DNA from: Tetradesmus obliquus
Lineage: Eukaryota > Chlorophyta > Chlorophyceae > Sphaeropleales > Scenedesmaceae
Length of the DNA: 64,000 nucleotides
Assembly (NCBI GenBank): GCA_030272155.1
Contig: CP126195.1
Span: forward strand, 1,533,001-1,597,000
Direction of reading: 5' to 3'
A model generated the notes under the pieces. It was not told the origin of the DNA. It saw only the letters and a list, made by a program, of their open reading frames with translations, and searched no databases. Both the position numbers and the translations under genes were made by a program. This document shows, in pieces, positions 1 to 10,487 of this stretch; positions within the stretch are counted from its first letter, which is position 1; each line of letters begins with the position of its first letter.

Positions 1-409
1 CGCTGGCTGCAGGAATGGCCAGGCATTTTGCAATGGACAGCAGTTGCTGCAGCTAGTATGATGTGGGAATGGCTGTTGCAGCAGTCGCAGCAGTAGCAGC
101 AGCAGCATGTCAGGGAAGTTGATTCCGGAACATCCACAGCATGCAGGGGACACAAAGAGCTTACTGCTTGCAGGACAGGCAGACCTGGCTGCAGCAACAG
201 CACAGCACATGGCGTGCGCAGCTCCGCCTTGTGAGACAACTCCAAACGCAGCTGATGCTGTGTGCATACGTGCCCAAGCGACTGCCTGGCCACACGCATA
301 GCAACCCATCCTTCTGCCACACACTATTGCATGGCATGTTGGTGTATAGTAGCTTTTACATGTTTTGTGTAGCAATCGTGTCTGCACACAATGCTGACTT
401 TACACGCAG
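1..409. other. Unassigned 5' edge, probably kinesin intron sequence
   Basis: The kinesin gene that begins inside this window must have upstream exons encoding the nucleotide-binding half of its motor. I could not identify a P-loop or another recognisable motor segment here. Short open frames exist on both strands but none matches the missing region. The stretch ends at an acceptor (tacacgcag, AG at 408-409) that opens the first recognised exon. Confidence 0.4.
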
Positions 410-2261
410 GGACCCTTGCCGGCTGGCTGTCGGCAAGACAAGCCTTGAGGTGCACGAGGACCCGCTTGCAGGAACACACGTGCCCAACCTGCTGTATGTG
501 GATGTGCAGAGCAGCGGGCAGGTGCTGCAGCTGGTGGCGGCAGGCAACTGCAACCGGGCAACAGCCCACACAGGTGCGCAGGTGCGCATGCGTACTGCAT
601 GCCAGGCAAGGAGATATGAGTGTTGGTACATCAACAGCAGTAGCAGCCGCGGGTCCGCAGGGCAGCCTCTGGAGCAGTTTTGTGTCAGCTAAAGCTGATG
701 CCGCATGGGTGTTACTGGCAGCAAACGCAACAGCTATTGCCAGGTGAGATCGTCAGACAGCAGTTGGGACGGCACAGGCCTGCGCTGCCATGTCACTGGT
801 GCAATCAGCTGCTGCTGCCGGCAAACTTGCCGGTCATTGTGCGCACCGCAGCAGCATTCTTGCCTGCCGGCCTGCCTGTCCATCTGCCGCCCTTCCTGTC
901 TGCCTGCCTGCCTGCCTGCTTTCCACCTACTTTTGTGCGTGTTGGATCCCATCCACAGACAGGAACCAGCACAGCAGCCGCAGCCACGCCATCCTGCAGT
1001 TCTGGCTGGAGCAGCGGCCGCCGGCAGGCGCTGCTGCGGCCCGCGACAGCACTGTGGTGCGCAGCAAGCTCAACTTTGTGGACCTGGCTGGCAGCGAGCG
1101 CTGGGGCAAGGCGCACACAGAGGCAGAGGGCGGCAAGCTGTGAGTGGGGGCGGCAAAGTTGTGTCAAATGTCTCGTTTTGCAGCCGCCAAATGCAGGATG
1201 TTCCCCACACAATTTCTTTCTTTCAAAGTTATAGTGCTGCATGAAGCTTCGAAGCAGGCTAAGCTGCCATCAGCCATAACACTGTGGCTGTAACAGCAGC
1301 ACAGGGCTGTCCAGCACCTGCTCACAGCTGCCGCGGCTGCCTTCTGCCGCCACCTGCATCAGCAACACATTGGCTGAAGAAGCGCCACAGAACCATCCAG
1401 TGCCTGGCTCAAAGCTGCTGCTGCTGCTACTGCTGCTGCTGCCGCTTGCCTGCAATGTGAGCGAGCTCACCTCCATCAACAACTCGCTGTCGGCGCTGGC
1501 GCAGGTGGTGGCGGCACTGACAGACCGAAGCGCCAAGCATGTGCCTTACAGGTGGGTTTGTTGTAGGCTTTTTGAGCAGCTGCGCAACGCTTGTGTTATT
1601 GATGCTGTCATAGCGTGCAGGCTGTGCAGGGCAAGCATATCGGCATGGTGCTGTTTGCGACGTAGCTGCTAGCGCTGCTGCATTTGCAAGACGCATGCGA
1701 GTGCGCGCTGTAGCTGCCCTCAAGAATGAATCAGGTGTATGCCTTCAGGGATGACGTAGGGCATGACACTGCTGGGGGCACCTGGACACACCCCAAGAAT
1801 GACACTGTCGTGATCACCAGCTGTTGCTTTACAACTGCTTCAGCACCACAACCCCTCCAATAGCTGTGGTGCTAGCATCTCTTTCAACTTGAAACTGAGT
1901 TTCCTGGCAGTGCTGCAAGCGGCCCAATGCCTGTATCATACAGACATGATGTCTGGTTGCATCCCTGCCTGGCCACACTGCGTGCAGGTCCAGCCGGCTG
2001 ACGCACCTGCTGCAGGACAGCCTGGGCGGCAACTGCTGCACCAGCCTCATCGTCACGCTGGCGCCCTGCGCAGGTGAGGCGACCGGCATGTGACACAAGC
2101 AGTGAATGCTAGCGTACTGGCAACAGGGCATGCTATGACTTCCTTCCCATCTGGATGACACGGAGTGGCTCACACCAGCGATAGGATGTCCTGGCTCATC
2201 TGTGGTCTTCATGGTTGCGACTGTGGCCGCACACTGCTGTCCCCTGCTGCAATGAGGTCTC

Positions 2262-2335
<74 letters not shown>

Positions 2336-2729
2336 AGACGCCTTCCAGGAGAGCCTGGCCACGCTGCGCTTCGCCGACAGGGCCCGCAACATCGCCAACA
2401 GGGCGGTGGTGAACAGCGCGCACGACACAGACACCATCCTAGCCATCAAGGTGAGACAGGCGATGGGTGCGCCAAAACACAGGCATGTGCATCGACTGCT
2501 ATGCGTGTGGTTTGCTGCAACGCTGACAACACAGGTGCCTTGCCTGCGGAGCTTGCTGGCTGAAGCATACAACTGCACCACAGCAGCCTCCACGGATGTT
2601 GCTGATGTGATGATGATAGTTGCTGGCTGGCTGCGCTGATTTGCAGGAGAGGGAAATCCAGCGCCTGAGGGCGTTGCTGGCCAGCTACGCCTCAGCAGGC
2701 GGGGGCCTGCGCAGCCTGGACAGCAGTTT

Positions 2730-2761
<32 letters not shown>

Positions 2762-4863
2762 GGGGTGCTGAAGGCGGCGAGGGCGGCGCTGAGCAGCAGT
2801 GCGTAAAGGAAGACCAGCAGCAGGTGAGGACATGCATGCGCAGGTGTTTCCGTTGCTGACGATGTGTGGGGCTGATGTAACGGCATAGGGGAGGTGGCTG
2901 CGTGAATTGTGTGTGGTGTGTTGCCCCTACATCGTAACAGTAACCAGGGAACAAAGCTGCTGGCCCCTGCAGCACCGGCAAGTCACACCAAAAGACTTTA
3001 CTCTCCCACCGCCTCTACCTACATTGCACAGTACATTCTGATCACATGCATGTCAGAAGGTGGCATCTATATGCCACAGAAGGGATTTCTGCTGTGCCAA
3101 CGTGCTTCTGTTTCTGCTGCTGCATATGCAGGAGCCTGCCCTGCAGAGCCTGGCTCTGCTGCTGCCACCCAGCAGCCCCAGCACGCCCTTTGCACCAATC
3201 AGCTCACCAGGCAGCCGCGCAAGGTCAACTACTAGGTCAAGTCAACTGCTGATGATGAGCGCAAGCGGCAGCATCAGCAGCAGCAGCTCGACAGGGCCGT
3301 ACAACAGGGCGCAGCTCAACAGCAGCAGCGGCGCAGCCCCCTGTCAGGTGGCAGCGCACAGCAGCAACGCAGCAGCATTGGGTCCAGCCACAGAGCAGCA
3401 TTGGATGCAGCAGGCGCAGCAGCAGCAGAGCCTGCACCACCGACAGCTGAAAACCTGGAAGAAGGAGACAGCGGCGGCGGCTCGGAGCACAGCACAGGCC
3501 GTCAGGCTGACGACAGCGCTGCAGCAGCAGCAGCAGCAGCAGCTGGTGCTGACAAGCGTGCACTTCAAGCTGAGCTGGCAGCAGCACGGGCTGCTCTTGC
3601 ACTGGAGCGCAACATCAGGAGTGCACTGGAGGGGCAGCTGCAGGAGATCTCTGCTGCTGCACAGCAGGCGCAGCAGGATGCAGCAGCAGCAGCTGCAGCA
3701 GCTGGATCTGGCAATGATGGCAGCAGCAGGAACGCAGCAGCAGCAGCAGCAGCAGGAGGAGGTGATGTTCAGCAAGCTGGGAGGGAGACGGTGGTGGGAA
3801 GGTGGCAGCCAGTTGCCAGCAGGGGCAGCAGCAGGAGCAGTGCTGTTGCTGCCTGGGCTGCTGCACCTAACAGCATGTCTGCACGTGCTGCTGCTGCTGA
3901 AGTTGCGCAGCAAAAAGCTGCAGCGCGTGCTGCAGTTGCTGCTGCAGCTGCAGAGAGGCAGCAGGTTGGTACACAGAAACAGCTGCAACTGCAGGAGTTC
4001 GGCATGCGACAGGCAGCAGCACAGCGACGACAACATAAATGTGCATCACCTCCGCAGCAGCAGCAGCAGCAGCAGCAGCCTGCTCCTGTGTTGCACAAAG
4101 ATTGGTGTGATAACTGGCAAGGTAGCTTAGAGCAGCAGCGCAAGTCAAAGAACGGCAGCAACAGTGTCATTAGGTCAGGAAAGCAGCAGCAGGCTGGGAG
4201 CAGCAACCCCATCAAAACAGCAGCAGCAGCAGCAGCGGCGGCAAGCACAGTTAAAGCATGTTCGCCTTTTGAACAGCATGCAGGCAGCAGCTGCGGCAGC
4301 GTTGCGAGTGTGTATGCAAGCTATGACGCTGCAGTCACCAGCGGCACACGCATTAAGCCTAGGTCGCCTGTACGTGGCGCGAAGGGGGCAAGTAGCAAAC
4401 CCACAGCAGCAGCTTGGAAAGCCCATGGTGCAGGTGCAGCAGGCTTCCTTACTGTGCGCGAGGGCCACCGTGAAGTTATCAACAGTGCATGTGGCACCAG
4501 CTTGAGCCCTACATACAGCTGCCCTGCCAGCAGCAGTGCAGGCTACACATGCTTGGGAGGTGCATCAGCGGCAGTTACTGGCTCACCTGCATGCCACATG
4601 ACAGCAGCAGCAGCAGCAGCAGATGGTGATGTGCCACAGCTAATACGCAGCAGTGTGAGCCCAACACCCAAGTCGCCCAAGGCTGCTAGAGGTACGGTGG
4701 CGGCTGCCCAGCATGCAGGATGCAGTGCAGCATCAGCAGCAGGGCAGCTTAGTGCGGCTGCTCTCAAGCCACTGGCTCTGACAACTGCTGTGGCCGCGGG
4801 CAATCGTGCTGCAGCCAGCAGCAGGAGCACTGACACGCACAAGCCCAGGACTGCTGCATGCCC

Positions 4864-4897
<34 letters not shown>

Positions 4898-6124
4898 CAC
4901 AAACGGGTGGGCAAAGGCACAGGGGCAGCAGCGGTGACGGCGGACAGCGGCAGTCGCTCGCCTGGCAGCTGTCAGGGACGCCCCATTGACGATGGCGGCG
5001 CAGCAGCAGCAGCAGCAGCTGGTGGTGGTTGGGGCCGCTCCTGGTTGCTGCAGCAGCTGCAGCAGCAACCACAGCAGAGCCAGCAGCAGCAGCAGCAGCA
5101 GCCGCCGCCTTTGCCAGCCGCTCGCCATGGTCAGGAGTATTCTGAGCAGTCACCAAACAAGCAACACAGCGCGCAGATTGGCAAGCAGGGCAGCCAGCAC
5201 AACAATCAACGGCACAGCCACAGTTTGAGCAGGCAGGGCAGTGCACGGTGCAGGGCAGAGCAAGCGGGCTGTGCACCGCCATTGTGCAATGCTCTGAGTA
5301 GCAAGCTGCTGGAGCAGCAGCACAGTCAGCAGGCCAGTGAATGTGATGGTGAGGCTGTTGCTGCTGCTGCTGATGATTTGGATGCAGCAGCAGCGGCGGC
5401 TGTGGAGTTGCAGGCGCAGCGCAGCTTGGACGCTCCATGCAGTGGCGAGGCTGTTAGCAGCTCTAGTGGAGACACAGCAGCTGTCACAGGAGACATGTCC
5501 TGCTGCAGTGATGCCGCAGGCTGCGCTGCAGCAGTTAGCCAGCCGCAACAGATGGGTGGCCTGCAGGGTGCAGCAGCTGTGGCTGGCGAGCTGCGGAGCT
5601 CAGGCTGCAGCAGGCAGGACAGGCTGAGCCGGCAGGCCGGCTGTGAACCTGAGGACATCAATGAACAGCAGTACAGCCGGCAGGCCAGTGAGCAGCTACA
5701 AGAGCAGACCAGCCAGCAGTACACAGAGCAACTTGAGCAGCAGTACAGCCAGCAGGCCATCGAGCAGCAGTACAGCCAGCAGGCCATCGAGCAGCTTGAG
5801 CAGCAGTACAGCCAGCAGTCCTGTGAGCAGAGAGGGGAGCAGTACAGCCAGCAGTGCACAGAGCAGCTAGAACAGCAGCAAAGCCAGCAGTACAATGAGC
5901 AACTTGAGCAACTTGCCAGCCAGCAGGCCGTTGCGCAACTTGATCAGCAGGTCAGCCAGCAGTACAGTGATCAGCTGGAGGTTCAGGCTAGCCAGCAATA
6001 TACAGATCAGCTAGAAGAGCAGCACAGCCAGCAGGCCACTGAGCAGCTTGAAGACGAGCAGTACAGTGAGGGAGGCTTTGAGGCTGCTGCAGGGGGCACT
6101 GATGGTGCAGCTGGCAGCACCTGA
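410..6124 (+). CDS. Kinesin-like motor protein, 5' partial, with long Gln/Ala-rich tail
   Basis: Microtubule motor ATPase; only the C-terminal half of the motor and the tail are in the window. Exons by splice phase are 410-573, 959-1139, 1462-1551, 1988-2073, 2338-2450, 2647-2823 and 3236-6124, ending in TGA. Visible motor landmarks in order: LEVHEDP, NRATAHTDRNQHSSRSH (switch I), DLAGSER (switch II), LTSINNSLSAL, HVPYRSSRLTHLLQDSLGG, LRFADRARNI. After the neck comes a short helix (EREIQRLRALLASY), then a tail of about 960 residues rich in Gln, Ala and Ser. One coiled-coil-like stretch lies near 3550-3690. The order and spacing are typical of N-terminal-motor kinesins. The LTSIN motif and the Trp after GSER do not let me assign a subfamily. 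The last acceptor (ctactag, 3229-3235) is chosen because it alone keeps the long tail frame open. The function beyond microtubule motility is not readable from the sequence. Confidence 0.85.
2263..2334 (+). repeat. (CTG)24 run forming an intron acceptor tract
   Basis: Twenty-four perfect CTG triplets run directly into the CAG acceptor of the kinesin exon starting at 2338. The repeat therefore replaces a normal polypyrimidine tract. Translated sequence on either side is motor domain, so the run itself is intronic. Confidence 0.9.
5640..6075 (+). repeat. Degenerate Gln-rich repeat in the kinesin tail
   Basis: The coding sequence repeats a 9-12 residue motif of the form SQQ-Y/A-x-EQLEQQ at least ten times, for example YSQQAIEQLEQQ. 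The spacing is irregular and the repeats differ at the DNA level, so this is an aged coding repeat and not a fresh microsatellite. The composition suggests a coiled-coil or low-complexity oligomerising tail. Confidence 0.75.
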
Positions 6125-6562
6125 CAAGAGGGAGCAGTGCCGTTTCACCTTTAGCTTAAGTGGATGTTAAAGTTTGCTTTTGCTTGTAATGGAAACATGA
6201 TGGTGATGCGTGCCTTGAAAGATGATATGGCATACTCCTGATCAAAGCAACCCGCGTGCAAACAGGTTCAGCCCGCACCCCCTGTGGGGACCCGCGTGTT
6301 GGGACACCTGCCGGTCAAGCTGCTGGGTCAAGGTGCTGAGGTGTAGTCGTCATCAAGAGCTCATTGGCAGCAGCTGAAGCACATTCATGTATTATTTTGA
6401 AAGATCGCATTTGAATACACGAGCTCCCAGTGTCTGTGTATGTCTGCCTGTCACGTTTGAGGTGCCTACTTCGAAGTGCTTGCCGCATTGGCAGCAGCTG
6501 CAAAAACAATTGAGCATTAAAACTGAAACGTAGTTTAATATCACATAAGTGTCGGGCGCAAC
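6125..6562. other. Intergenic: kinesin 3' UTR and upstream region of next gene
   Basis: It holds the TGTAA motif at 6185-6189 and otherwise no coding frame I can support. The next gene is in the same orientation and starts at 6563. Confidence 0.6.
6185..6189 (+). promoter_or_regulatory. TGTAA polyadenylation signal, kinesin
   Basis: TGTAA, the signal used by chlorophycean algae in place of AATAAA, lies 61 nt after the kinesin stop codon. Confidence 0.55.
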
Positions 6563-7885
6563 ATGGCATCGTTCTGCCTTGGCCAAGTTCACAGGTGTGT
6601 GAAGCCGTCCTTAGGGTGGGTGCTGCTCTGAGCTGCATGCGGCCGCACAACATGTCACCATTGTTTAATGTTGCTTTGCAGACAACCACGCACAGCCTGG
6701 GGCCGGACGAGCAGCTCGCGCCAGCCTGCTGTGCATGCAGTGCAAAGCAGCAGCAGGTGCTGCTGCAGCACACACGGCAGTAGTGGCAGCAGCAGCACCA
6801 GCAGCAGTAGCAGCAGCAGCACTCAGCATCATTGCAGACTACAACTAAACAGCAGGCGCAGCATGCGGCAGCAGCAGCGGCTGCAAGCAGCAAGCAGCGG
6901 CAGCGAGCCAGGCAGCATGCAAGCGTCATACGACGCTGACAGTGCGGCATCACAACCGATCAGTGCACCATCTAGCACTTCAGCAGCAGCAGCAGGTGAT
7001 GACTACGGCTATATGTCAGAGTATGCTGCACTCAAGCAGCAGCTGCTCGATAACACCCGCAAAAGTGGCGGCGCTATTGGGCTGTATCTGCTGCTGACGG
7101 TCAATGGACAAGCAGCACTAGCAGCGATGGTGGGCGCAGCAGCCAGCTATGCTTACTTGAGCTGGGTGTGCAGAGATGTGGACAATGTGAAGGCGACAGA
7201 CACAGTACCAATTTGGGAGGCAAATAAGGTGCGCAGCTGGTTGTGAAATGCGGCTTTACTTGTTGCGTGAACATGCAGTAGCTTTGTGCAGGACTTATTG
7301 GTTGTAGCAGTGCAAGGCAGCATGGTGTTACCAACCTGACTGTCAGTGGCATGTACGAGTGAAGGGCGCAGCTGGTGCATGCCGACTGTGTGATCTCAAC
7401 ACAGCATTGCAGCGTGCAGCTGCAGTCAAACGAAGCACAGCAGACGCTGTGCTGCAGGCCGCGCGCAGCATGCAGTCTATCCTGTACTCAACGTGCTTTG
7501 TCCCCGGCATCTGTGCAGATTGAGAATGTGCTGCTGCGGCGGGCTGCCAAGGTGAAGGCCGCTTACCAGAAGTCGCTCAACCCGCGGCTGCTGGTACCTG
7601 CAGGGCTGGGGCTGCTGGTGGGCGTGGCTAACAAGGTGGGTGATGGCTGACATGTCATTCTTGTGTTATAACATGGGCTATTGTTGTTAGAACGGTGGGT
7701 GGTCCACTGTTACACCTGCACGTGAGCCTGCAAGACTGCTGAAGGATGTGCTGGCGTAGCAATGCTGGCACCTGTGCTAGGAGAGGCTCTGTAGCTTGTT
7801 ATGGCACTGTGACAAGGGGCAAACAACTTGGTCTGCAATACCAAATGGTGCATCTGACAAAGCAAGGCGTGATAGCCTATTGTCC

Positions 7886-7926
<41 letters not shown>

Positions 7927-9215
7927 GTGCATGCGCAGGTTGCTGGCGAGAACGGGTTAATCCTGGTGCATCCCGGCTATTAGTGCTTGTAGCAACGCAT
8001 TGTGTGACAATCCAAACACCTCTGTTGTGTGCTCTGCTACATGCCGCGACAGGTTGCTGGCGAGAACGGCTTAGACCTGGTATACCCCGGCTGCCTGCTG
8101 CTGGGTTTCCTGAGCTACAAGGGCGCACTCATCGTGAAGCTCATCGACGACCTCACACCAAAGGTGCGAGTGGGTGGCCGGTGAGGGAGCTTGCCTTGAT
8201 TTCTGATGTGTCAGCAGGGTTTTTTGTTGTTGTACAAGGGCGCACTTATTGTGAAGCTTATCGACGATTTCACACCAAAGGTGAGAGTGGGTGGCCAATA
8301 GGGGACCTTGCCTTGATTACTGTGTTTCAGCAGGGTCTTTTTGTCGTACAAGGGCGCACTCATCGTGAAGCTCATCGATGACCTCACACCCAAGGTGGGT
8401 GACACTCTCTGAGGGTTCCAATAAAGGTTGGCAAGGAGTTTGACAAGGAGCTTGGTCAATGAGCCTGTCATTGGCTCCCCAAACGGGCCATGTTACTTGC
8501 ACTCCCCTTCATGTCATTGGTGTGTTATTTCCTTGCAGAGCTTCGGCCCCGAGAAGGAGCGCCCCACTATTGAGAAGTTTGATGAGGATCTGGAGCTAAA
8601 CGAGTGGGGAAGCTCACCCCACACTGCCACCGCTGCTGCTCACTGTAACTTTCATGTCATTAGTGTGTTATTCTCATGTTATTTGTTGTGGTTTTTTGCA
8701 GAGCTTCCGGCGCCGAGAAGGAGCGCCCCACGATTGAGGAGTTTGATGAGGAGCTGGAGCTGGACCAGTCGGGACACCAAACTTGCACTGCCACTTCTGC
8801 TGCCCACTGTTTCTATGTCATTGGCATGTTATTCACATGTTACTCGTTGTGTCATTCTGCAGAGCTTTGGCCCCGAAAAGGATCGCCCCATGATTGAGAA
8901 GTTCGATGAGGAGCTGGAGCTGGACCAGTGGGGGCGCAAAATTCACACTGCCACCGCTGCTGCTTGCCATTTATTTGCACGACAATAGTATGTTATGTAA
9001 CATGTTACCGGTTGTGTTATTTGCAGAGCTTCGGCCCCGAGAAGGAGCGGCCTACAATTGAGAAGTTTGATGAGGAGCTGGAGCTGGACCAGTGGGGGCG
9101 GCCCCGTAAGCGGCTGGCAAACCCGATTGACGTCATGCCTGAGGACAAGCAGGCCAAGGCATATGAGGAGCTGGAGAAGCAGCTTGAAAGACAAGCAGAG
9201 CGGGAGCAGCAGTAG
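6563..9215 (+). CDS. Probable plastid membrane protein, AtpI/CGL160-like
   Basis: Exons 6563-6594, 6682-7228, 7519-7635, 8053-8163 and 9027-9215 join in perfect phase to 331 residues. The start (ATGGCATCG) is preferred because it yields an Ala/Ser/Arg-rich N-terminus without acidic residues, as in a chloroplast transit peptide. After a low-complexity linker come four hydrophobic stretches, near GGAIGLYLLLTV, AALAAMVGAAASYAYLSWV, LLVPAGLGLLVGVA and YPGCLLLGFLSY. The second is followed by RDVDNVK, which resembles the AtpI/UncI-type membrane domain found in the ATP-synthase assembly factor CGL160. The C-terminus is charged (FGPEKERPTIEKFDEELELDQWG) and ends in a Glu/Gln helix. The family assignment is inference from topology and a short motif. 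A different thylakoid membrane protein is possible. Exons 4 and 5 and the 3' end are surrounded by tandem decayed copies. Confidence 0.5.
7887..7925 (+). repeat. (CTG)13 run before a duplicate acceptor
   Basis: Thirteen CTG triplets lie just upstream of the acceptor (atgcgcag) of a decayed exon-4 copy at 7939. Confidence 0.85.
7939..8394 (+). repeat. Tandem copies of exon 4 of the AtpI/CGL160-like gene
   Basis: The functional exon is 8053-8163. A head copy with an intact acceptor starts at 7939, 114 bp upstream, but runs into TAG. Two tail copies end in intact donors at 8280 and 8394 (AAG followed by GTGAGA or GTGGGT), 117 and 114 bp apart. The tail copies encode YKGALIVKLIDDLTPK-like peptides. 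Confidence 0.85.
8539..9110 (+). repeat. Four tandem copies of exon 5 start with acceptor, about 162 bp period
   Basis: Acceptors open at 8539, 8702, 8863 and 9027. Each copy encodes a version of SFGPEKERPTIEKFDEELEL followed by about 85 nt of shared intron-like sequence ending in a T-rich stretch and TGCAG. Copy 2 carries a one-base insertion (agcttccgg). Copies 1 and 3 remain open through the motif. The fourth is the head of the real terminal exon. Confidence 0.9.
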
Positions 9216-9430
9216 CAGGAGTTGCACCAGTTGTCGAGGTGTTACTTGCCACAGGACAAGCAAGCCAAGGCATATGAGGAGCTGGAGAAGCAGCTGCTGC
9301 AGCAGGCGGAGCAAGAGCAGCAGTAGCAGGTGTTAGCAACAGTTGTGATGTGTGACTGCCACAGCGCAAGCTGGCCAAGGCGTATAAGGAGCTGGAGCGT
9401 GGCAGGCAGAACGAGAGCAGCAGTAGCAGC
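9133..9430 (+). repeat. Three tandem copies of the C-terminal coding end, each with its own stop
   Basis: The last codons of the gene (AKAYEELEKQL then QQ-TAG at 9215) recur at about 9254-9327 and 9361-9430. Both recurrences are preceded by acceptor-like gccacag and both end in cagcagtag. The first downstream copy encodes an intact AKAYEELEKQLLQQAEQEQQ end. They lie in the presumptive 3' UTR or act as alternative terminal exons. Confidence 0.8.
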
Positions 9431-10487
9431 GTGCAGCCTCATCTGTGCCGCGCTTGTGACTGTTCATCACTGTTGTCAGCGTGCATTGACACGTCAGATG
9501 GCCGCTTAGTGTCAGCAGCAAAGTCTTCGTGTTTTTTTACCCTGCAACAGCGGAGGACGGGTGTGGCGAGCAGTTTCATGAGCAGCGCTGGCAACCCAGT
9601 CTGAGTGCAGCAACAATGGCGCGGCTTTCCTGCCAGGACCCCTCGTGGTGCCAGCACACCCCGTGCTGGTGTTGTTGCATTTGTGTCGATTGTGCAGCAG
9701 GCTGCTGGTTTTGTCAGCAGCAATGTGCTGCCACAACAGCAGGTGCAGATGCAGCAGTTGTGCACCGTCATTTCCATCGTGTGGCGTTTCAATCACTACC
9801 ATTCATGGTATGCAGCTGCTGATTGTTGTGTCTGACAGGGCAGAATACTGGGCAGAGAGCAGTTTGTGTTGCATGTGCATCTGAGCATATGCAGCAATAC
9901 GGCACTTGTTGCGCTGGCTGCAGCAAATCGGCAGCACCTTATGCTGGTACCAGCGTACGCACACCTGAAACGTGTCAGGTGTCAGGTGTTAGGTGTGTAA
10001 CTGACATTTGACAATGGTACAATGGCACAATGCGTCTGTAGTAACCCCAGCGGTGCTGACTCAAAGTTGGCTCAAAATTGAACATATTGAACATGGTGGT
10101 TGCTGGGTATGTGGACGTGCAAGGATATCACTTGAACACGCGTGTTCTGCCATTGTTTTTTTGTGGTTTTTGGCACTATTGGCACTGCTGCAGACCTACA
10201 AAACACGCGATCGTCGCGTGCCTGTCCTCGTACATGACATCATAGCTTCAGCTTGAATTTTGTGTGAGCGTGACTGGCAAACACTGGTGCACGCAAGCAC
10301 GTTTCGTACACACCCCTTGGAGAACCCCACCACTTGAAAGTGTGGGCTGAAACATAAACGCAAGTGCTGCAGTCTGATACACATCATTGCTGATTAAATA
10401 TATCAAGGCTATTCAGCGCCAATTAATCTTGCGTGTGACAGGATTTCCTCCTTACCTTGCACGACAGAGGGAGCCTTTCGTCTAAGC
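9431..10487. other. Intergenic, 3' flank and upstream region of the transporter
   Basis: No coding frame is supported. A TGTAA occurs at 9996-10000 and could end transcripts of the upstream gene, which would then have a 3' UTR of about 780 nt including the duplicated ends. The stretch after 10380 is AT-richer and leads to the ATG at 10488. Confidence 0.45.

Noticed and set aside
1829..2833. 334-codon minus-strand open frame
   Set aside because: It runs antisense to five kinesin motor exons and is held open by the CTG run read as poly-Ala; no domain is visible.
3132..4130. Plus-strand frame continuing the kinesin from an acceptor at 3131
   Set aside because: The alternative acceptor at 3235 joins in phase directly to the 963-codon tail frame, which has helix-like and Gln-rich composition. 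The 3132 frame ends early and would require a frameshift.
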